DNA from: Sistotremastrum niveocremeum HHB9708
Lineage: Eukaryota; Basidiomycota; Agaricomycetes; Sistotremastrales; Sistotremastraceae
Length of the DNA stretch: 64,000 nt
Direction of reading: 5' to 3'
Assembly (NCBI GenBank): GCA_001630475.1
Contig: KV419401.1
Span: 310,001 to 374,000 of the forward strand
Shown here: positions 57,646 through 64,000 of the stretch, piece by piece
Position numbering within the stretch: position 1 is the stretch's first letter
Layout of the letters: every line of letters starts with the position of its first letter
The notes under the pieces: generated by a model
Databases searched by the model: none
Seen by the model: the letters and a program-made list of their open reading frames with translations, nothing else
What the model was told of the DNA's origin: nothing
Made by a program: the position numbers and the translations under genes

Positions 57646-59978
57646 CGTGCTTCGATTTTTAATTTGGTTTTGAGCGGTGGGTGGGTAGATGGAGATGATG
57701 GTATCGATCAAATGGAGAGCGCGTTCGGTTTATGAAGTAAGTTCGGGCAGGAGTGGGATACCTGACTAAGCAACGGTTACTGTTATTGACTTTACAGGTA
57801 TGACATGCGTGGCATGCGTGCTTCTCGAGTGAAGAAGCTCTCAGCGCATCAGATCGTTCATATGTCAAAGCCTGGGCGCTCGGGCTTCAACCTTCTCTTC
57901 CAGATGACCAACAATACTCGAAGCATTGAAAATCTTGATTCCAGTATCTGTAGAAAACAATGACCTGCTAGTCGACTCCTGTTCAACTGGATGCAGTGCA
58001 AAGTCAGACGATGACGACGACCTCGATATCGCTTCCGTGATCGCTTCCGACGCTTCCGTGTGGATGTGGCTCACTTTCACACGCTCATTCCCGGACCGGC
58101 ATTTTTGGCATCTCACCCGGAACGCCGGAAGCGCTCACGGAAGACTTCGGAAGTTCGGTTTGCTGGGCGCTCCGAGCTCAAATTTGCGCTCAAAGCCGGG
58201 CCGGCGCTGACGGCCGGATACGCATAGCGACATACGTCATGCGCAATGCCTGCTGGTTCGAACTCCGACGCTGGCGTGCCTCTTTCTGCGTCTCATTTCT
58301 CATCGATATCGAGCGACATCGAGAACTCTATACTGTCATATCCAGGACTTATGTGTGATCATCAATGATAGGTGGCGATTGAAGACGATCATCTCCATGG
58401 ATTGCTCGTGACTCCTCTTTGAGTCTTCACTCTCATTCCGATTCGTGCCAAATCGTGCTGGGGGTTCAGAGGCTTCGTCGAAGGCTCAGTCTCAGATCAC
58501 GAAACTTATTGATCTGGCTAGTGAGAGACCTCAGAGCCACATCACGTTGAATTTCCAAAACGTTGAACTTCGTCGAGATACTCCAGGCTGAACATAGGTT
58601 TAAATTTCAACCTGCCTTGATCGTCGACTGGTGTTGGATGAGGTTTCTGTAGCTCTAGATATGGGAGTGTCTGCGTCGGACCCGATGTCTATCAGTGATC
58701 TTCAACAGGGAGATACAATGTTGATCCCGTTGGTTGGTTGCTCGGGATTGACATATCTCTTTGTTAACAGGTAGGTCTTTAAGGGACATCGGGTCTTCAT
58801 GGAACACCCACTGGTCTTTTGAGCATTGTATGCCATTTGTTAGGAGTATTCTAGGGATACACGGGTGTACTACTAGTGCTAGTATGAAGAACGTAGTGTT
58901 CCGCTGACTATATACAACTACTCGATATACTTAGTATATGCAAGATATGAACAATATAAGAGCGAGAACTGCAGAGTTCTCCGGTCTGCCGATGATATTC
59001 ATCAGACAAACTCATCTTACGGAGCTCAACATATCTGCCATTCCTCTCCATCCGTCGGGCGTCCCCGGAGAACGGAGTGGAGCGAGTCATTGGGAACTGC
59101 ACCTTCGTGGCGTCGGAAACTTGAATATTAACCATTATTAACGCAGATCGTGTAGATCTCCGATCTCTCCTCACGCCAAGTCACCTCCGCCTCCGCTTCC
59201 ACCTCATATGCATAGCAACCAGATCTGTTCTAATCTCGTCTAATCTCGTCTATCCAACCACCCAGTCTAAATAGAAATCCGAAAGCCAAAGCGAATAAAT
59301 GAAGGGGATCCGAATGACGCGATGCGAGCCGAGAAAGGTGCCGAGGAAGGATTGGGAAAAGTGCATGTATCCTTATACGGACGACGACTCGTTGGCTCAC
59401 GGTATGACGGGATTGACAGCTTGTTCGATGGTCTCTTTTCGGTCTTCTTCTCGTCTGTCTCTTCGAATTCGGGCTTTTGGGGTACCGGTCTTTGGTTTTG
59501 GGTCTACAGGACGACTAGTACTGCGACGACTCGGACGACGGTTGGACGATTAAGAGCTGGTGAATCTGCTCGACGCTGTCTGATGACGTGGACTGACTGC
59601 CCTCCAGCTAGGAAAGTGACATAGAAAGAAAGACAGAGGCTTGCTCTTGCTTTAGTCTTTTTGCGTCCATCCCAATTGTGGTCTTTGGAGTCTTTGCTAG
59701 TCGGACCACGCGTGGAAGATTGAGACGCTTGGACTTTGGGCGATTAGGACGCTGGTGAGTGGTGTTTGTGGCAGAACGACGTCAACTGAACTCAACTCAC
59801 TGAAGCTTCAAAGGTGAAAGGAAGGAAAGACGACGACTCGGACGCTTGTACTCGTAAGTTCGCCCACTGGCAACGCCATCTAACGACATTGACTGACCTC
59901 ACCCAGTCCAAAAGCAATAGGGCAATAGGGCAAAGGAAAGCTGCTTTGGACGAGTACTAATAGTGAGAGAAGGGTGGA
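57646..59978. other. Long intergenic stretch without supportable gene
   Basis: 2.3 kb. Around 58030-58210 it is rich in short GCTTCCG/CGGAAG and GCCGG repeats. 59300-59640 has open plus-strand frames dominated by CGACGACTCGGACGA-type repeats with no motif; a similar unit recurs near 59830-59850. These may be leader sequence of the membrane-protein gene. No tRNA fold could be confirmed. Confidence 0.45.
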
Positions 59979-62613
59979 ATGGCAGCTCTAGCACTGCACT
60001 ACGCAATCCACGGCTTTCCCTCATCCTCATCCTCCTCTCCTTCAAGTTCCCGTGAACCTCCAGTATTCCCTCTATCCATCCTTGACCCCCTCTCTCCCAC
60101 CACCCAAACCACCCCCACGCTCTACTCACCCAGACCTCAACCCCCGTCTTTAGATCTTCTAAGTGGCTTAGACCGTCCACTAAACTTCACCCAACCTCCT
60201 CCGAGCGCTGCTGAACTCCGCTGGGAGCTCGTACGATCTACGAGTCGACGAATCAAGAAATACACCCGTCTTAAACTTCTCGTCGAACTTCTCATCGGTG
60301 CGTCCCCTCTCTTCCTTGAATACGAAGAGGGAATGTTGATGTTAAGGGGATGGGTGTAGGTGTTTGGAGTGGATATTGTGTAATTCGGTATTTTATCGCT
60401 TCGAGTGTGTATTCAGACGATCATCTACGTCGTCGATACGCACTCGCCCTAGGATCCCTAAACGCATTCACACTCCTCTCTCTCCTCTCCCAATGTCTCC
60501 CCTTCCCCTTCTCGTTTTCCCAAAACCCCACCACCCGAAAAACAATACTCTACGTCTCCTCTGCTACATTCCTAGCACCACCTCTCATCAATCTGATACT
60601 CACGAAGACCTGGAAGTCCTCCCCAAGTTTTCCTTCTCGTGCAGTGGTGGGCAGATGTCATTTCTCCTTCGACATAATATACACCGGTACCGGCTCTATA
60701 TGCCTCCCGGGCGTATCATATCGAGCGTTCCTTGCTGGTGGGATATTGAGGTTTTTGGGAACAGTCCTGGTGGTTGGTGTTTGGTGGAGGAGTTTGAGGG
60801 GGTTGGAGAGGGCTAGAAGGGCTGCTTCGAGGGTACGTCTTTTTATTCTTTTATTTCTTAATTTGTTTGAAGTGTTGGGTAGATACCGCCTGAGAGGCGG
60901 AGGGGACAGGCTCAATCGCAACCGCTCAGTCCTACCTCTCCCACCCAAAATACCATCCCTCTGAATACTAATGGGCCTTTACGCGCCCTTGGTACTCGAC
61001 CAATGCATATACCCCAAGCCTCAACTTCAACCTCTACATCCCTCACCCCACTTATCCACGATTCTCCACCCTCCAATAGTAATAGTAACATCCACGCCTC
61101 CGGTACTAGTACTCGCACAACTTCGCTTGAAGAAGGATCGATTTCTGGAACCTCGAATCTTCGGAGCGATTCAGGCACTACTGAATCCCCGAGGAGTTCT
61201 ACACTCGTCTCACCTCGTGCTTCTAAGTCTAAATCGAGATCTAAATCACGCGAATCCTCACTCGATACTTCACTTCCCTCTCTTCCCTCTCTCGATATTC
61301 CCTCACGGCCTTCCCTCGATACTTCACTCGACACCACCGGATCCGGACCCTCGAATGAGATGAATGAAGTCGAAAGCGACATAGCGCAGCTATCGAACTT
61401 ATACCAGCTTGGGAATTTGGATACGATAGAAAGAGACATCTACCGCGCCCGGGTAGAAACGTTCAACGCACTCCTCGAGCGCGTAACAGGACATAATTTC
61501 GATCGGACGAACAGACACGGCGCCTCTTCTTCATGGTCGTCGTCGTCTTCATCTTCCTCGACGAGGGCATCATCTTCTCGCACATCTTCCCGTTCCTCAA
61601 CCGCCTACTCGTATACATCTCGTCCCCCTTCTCGTCCACCTTCTCGGTCGTCGTCCATATCAGCCGAGGGTATAAAGATATCTCGGCCACTAGCCCCGGA
61701 CCCCAGCTCGGCGCCTCCTTCCCTTCTCACACCGCCAGACTTCCAGTCCGCTTTGGTGAATCCTGACTCGCGTGTTGTGCAGGTTGTAGGAAGGTTAGTA
61801 AGGAGAATGAGTACGATTGAGTCTTTCGGATCTCGGGAGGGAGAGGGCACCGGACCCGGCTCCAGTCCCGTTTCCAGTTCTAGTGCAAAGTCGACGCAGA
61901 GCGGGACGCGGAGAGTCGCGATGGTCGATACCGTGCCAGTGCTTGGAGCGGACACCGACACCGACACCGACATCGATGTAGTGGACGTGGACGAAGCCCT
62001 GCAGCCCGACACTCAGGATTCTTACGGAGTCGGAGTCGGAGTCGGAGTCGGGCGAGATGATGCCAGTGCGAACTTGGATTGCGGAGAACCGAGATATGCA
62101 GCAGTTGCAGCAATTGCAGGAGCTGTAGAAGCTGTAGAAGCTATAGCTGCTGTTGCATCGACCTCTTCATCTTCATCTGTGGCACCACCACTAGTACTAT
62201 TCGATCATGCCACTGGACGCTCTCTTGCAATTTCCCCAGCACAACCTCCACTTCGTCCCCCACCAACCCAATTCCAAGCCCTAGTCAGATCGAGGAGTCT
62301 CCCAGATTTAACACCGAGAGTTTTGGCACCATCACGGTCATCAAGTCTGAGTCTTACTTCACGTTCAAGCCCAGCTCGACTCACAGGCATATCACATCGT
62401 TCGACGAGTCTTCCTGAACTACGTACGCTACATGTCACTCAAGCTCTGAATCTGCGAAATGTCAATATCGACGATAGGGACGGAGATCTCGAGGCCTCTG
62501 ATTCGGAGGACCTATCTCAGGCTGAAGAGGATGAAGATATGGGCTTGGGAGAATCTGGAGATTCGACCGATGACTATGGTGTGCTCATCGAATCGGCTCG
62601 GAGACAAGATTGA
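59979..62613 (+). CDS. Hypothetical multi-pass membrane protein with long Ser-rich tail
   Basis: ATG 59979. Exon 1 gives a Ser/Pro-rich N-terminus and RIKKYTRLKLLVELLIG. A 64-base intron joins to VWSGYCVIRYFIASSVYSDD. Hydrophobic segments suitable as helices follow: LGSLNAFTLLSLLSQCLP, TILYVSSATFLAPPLINLIL and GGILRFLGTVLVVGVWWRSL. After an intron near 60833-60881 the frame continues at IPPERRRGQAQSQPLSPTSP and stays open for about 560 residues of Ser/Thr/Pro-rich, mostly disordered sequence. This tail includes one ordered-looking block (SDIAQLSNLYQLGNLDTIER followed by DIYRARVETFNALLERVTG) and ends in an acidic stretch at 62613. About 830 residues. I do not recognise the family. Confidence 0.65.
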
Positions 62614-63762
62614 CGGACATAATCTTCACATACTAATATTTCTTCTTCGGATCTGGATTCGGACGTAGGATACCTTCTCATTATTTTTATTCGTGCATAT
62701 TCTTCTCTTTTTTCTTGGTGACATTGGACATTGGATTGGTTGGTTAACGGTATACCCTCTCGTTGTTCGTAGCTTAGCATCGAGGATATTGTTATTCAGT
62801 TACAGTTATATACTACTCATACAATCCTCCACACGTTCCCAAAGCATCAATCAAACTCACCAACTTCCTCCAAACCACCTAAGAATCCAAAAGTTAGCGC
62901 ACCACTCTCAACACCACAAAAGCCGGAAGAGAGAAGCAAGAATATAAAAAGATCAGAAACCGATGTAGATATCACCAGATACACAGCCCGCCTTGCAAGC
63001 TTGTACACGAGAAGGCTTTAGGGCCGGTTAATAATGTCCGCCCATCGGGATAAATCATCATTGGGCGTCGTTACGAAGAGACGACACGACGCGTGGAGGA
63101 AGGGAGCGATGTGAGGAGGGAAGGAAAGAGTGAAGAATGGGGTGTGAAGGGTGTTCGAGGAAGGGGGGCAAGAGGGACGAAGGAGGGAGAGAAGGAAAGA
63201 AAAGAAAAGCGACTTACGAAACGTCCTAGCACCGAGTGTCGCTCGAAACAAAGACCGACTCCGACCATGAGCTGGAAAGTGGGAGTCAGTAAAAAGGCAA
63301 CAGCGATAAACGAAAAAGGAGGAAGGGGGGATCAGACAAGGCTGAAAACGAGTTGTCCACACCGTCTCGAAAGAGAGACTCGGAATGTGGTAAAGTATGG
63401 TTATATGTTTGTTCATCACGACGAAATACAATATCCAATATCAATCATTAAAGAGACTTACTTAACGAGTCGTTGCGCGTGGTTAGGTGTCGAGGCTTGA
63501 GGGCTTGAGGATGAGGAAAAGGTGAGGATGTGGTTGAGAAAAAGAGTGTCCGGGTTCCGATGCTGTATTCCGAATTTGTACTCGCGCGTTCTGGAAATTT
63601 CACGAAGCGCTCATTCGATCCTCATTATAAACCCATCCCCTCATACCCTCTCAACTCATCCCACTCAACTCGCACCAGCCACCAAACATCACCTAATAAT
63701 CTCCAAAAAGACCTCCAAGAAATCCACGATAATCAATCGACGATAATCCCAACAACAATAAA
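62614..63762. other. Intergenic; possible unresolved small minus-strand gene
   Basis: 1.15 kb before FES1. A minus-strand exon candidate at 63271-63219 (MVGVGLCFERHSVLGRF) is bounded by a plausible acceptor (CTTTCCAG) and donor (GTAAGT), but I could not connect it to further exons. The right end holds the FES1 promoter. Confidence 0.4.
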
Positions 63763-64000
63763 ATGGCCGGCCTCGAATCCCTCCTCACCTGGTCCATAGC
63801 AAACTCCTCCCCCACCGCTCCCCCTCCCGATCCCCAAAAACTCAAATCCCTCGATCCAGGAATCATAGACATGATCCTCGGAAAACCCGACGCAGTCCGA
63901 ATGAAAGAATCGCTCGCCCTCGCTTTGGATGAGGAGAAAGAGGAAGAGGAGAGAGTAGATGCGTTGGATGAATTGGAGATGCTTGTTGAGCAGATTGATA
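63763..64000 (+). CDS. FES1: Hsp70 nucleotide exchange factor FES1 (5' part; runs off the window)
   Basis: ATG at 63763 followed by 79 codons to the window edge. The start MAGLESLLTWSIANSSPTAP, then LKSLDPGIIDMILGKPD, KESLALALDEEKEEEERVDA, LDELEMLVEQID, matches the conserved N-terminus of Fes1/HspBP1 proteins, which precedes the armadillo-like repeats that pull open the nucleotide-binding domain of cytosolic Hsp70. No intron in the visible part. The gene is incomplete only because of the window limit. Confidence 0.88.
   Translation, partial: MAGLESLLTWSIANSSPTAPPPDPQKLKSLDPGIIDMILGKPDAVRMKESLALALDEEKEEEERVDALDELEMLVEQID

Noticed and set aside
58238-58270. GGTTCGAACTCC stretch resembling a tRNA B box
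   Set aside because: No matching acceptor or anticodon stem could be folded around it.
63071-63431. Minus-strand gene near the right end
   Set aside because: One exon-like piece is bounded by splice signals, but no continuing exons could be found, so it is only mentioned in the intergenic entry.

Overview
This window comes from a filamentous basidiomycete, most likely an Agaricomycete. The genes are split by many 46-65 base introns with GT(A/G/T)NG donors and CTNAC-like branch sites. The gene set is fungal: NEO1-type flippase, NST1, HPC2, TFIIIC TFC4, a QDE-1-type RNA-dependent RNA polymerase, flavocytochrome b2, FES1. It also has lineage-style expansions (MYND-finger proteins, TKL-like kinases, F-box/LRR proteins). 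All CDS spans below are gene spans from start to stop including introns; intron borders are given where I could read them.

Layout. 1-3.1 kb: little recognisable apart from one 87-residue two-exon gene. 3.1-16.7 kb: housekeeping block with NEO1 (minus) and NST1 (plus) sharing a promoter, a SET-domain protein, and a MYND-finger protein. 16.7-19.9 kb: a transposon and repeat island holding a complete 294-bp hAT-type MITE, a 128-bp foldback, two copies of a GC-rich multi-hairpin repeat, a possible hAT transposase scrap and a 100-N assembly gap. 19.9-23.6 kb: two tandem beta-carbonic anhydrase paralogs. 24.8-27.8 kb: a TKL-like kinase with an NYG triad in place of DFG. 29.2-43.7 kb: mitochondrial Mn-SOD, RdRP, flavocytochrome b2, HPC2 and TFC4. 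43.9-45.2 kb: an F-box/LRR-like protein.

45.5-49.8 kb is the part I find most interesting. A PhnZ-like HD-domain oxygenase and a PhnY-like (PhyH family) Fe(II)/2-oxoglutarate dioxygenase are convergent, and an MFS organophosphate-type permease shares a 300-bp divergent promoter with the dioxygenase. Together they would form a compact fungal oxidative phosphonate (2-aminoethylphosphonate) uptake and cleavage cluster: import, alpha-hydroxylation, then C-P cleavage to glycine and phosphate.

49.9-57.6 kb: two paralogs of a small ABM-like/dimeric alpha-beta barrel protein flank a decayed duplicate of the 14-kb MYND gene and a LINE RNase H relic. That relic was hit by two different roughly 1.06-1.08 kb elements with roughly 300-bp inverted arms; one has a clean 9-bp target duplication, as in Mutator-like elements. 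57.6-62.6 kb: a long stretch with no clear gene, then a four-helix membrane protein with a long Ser-rich tail. The window ends in the first codons of FES1.
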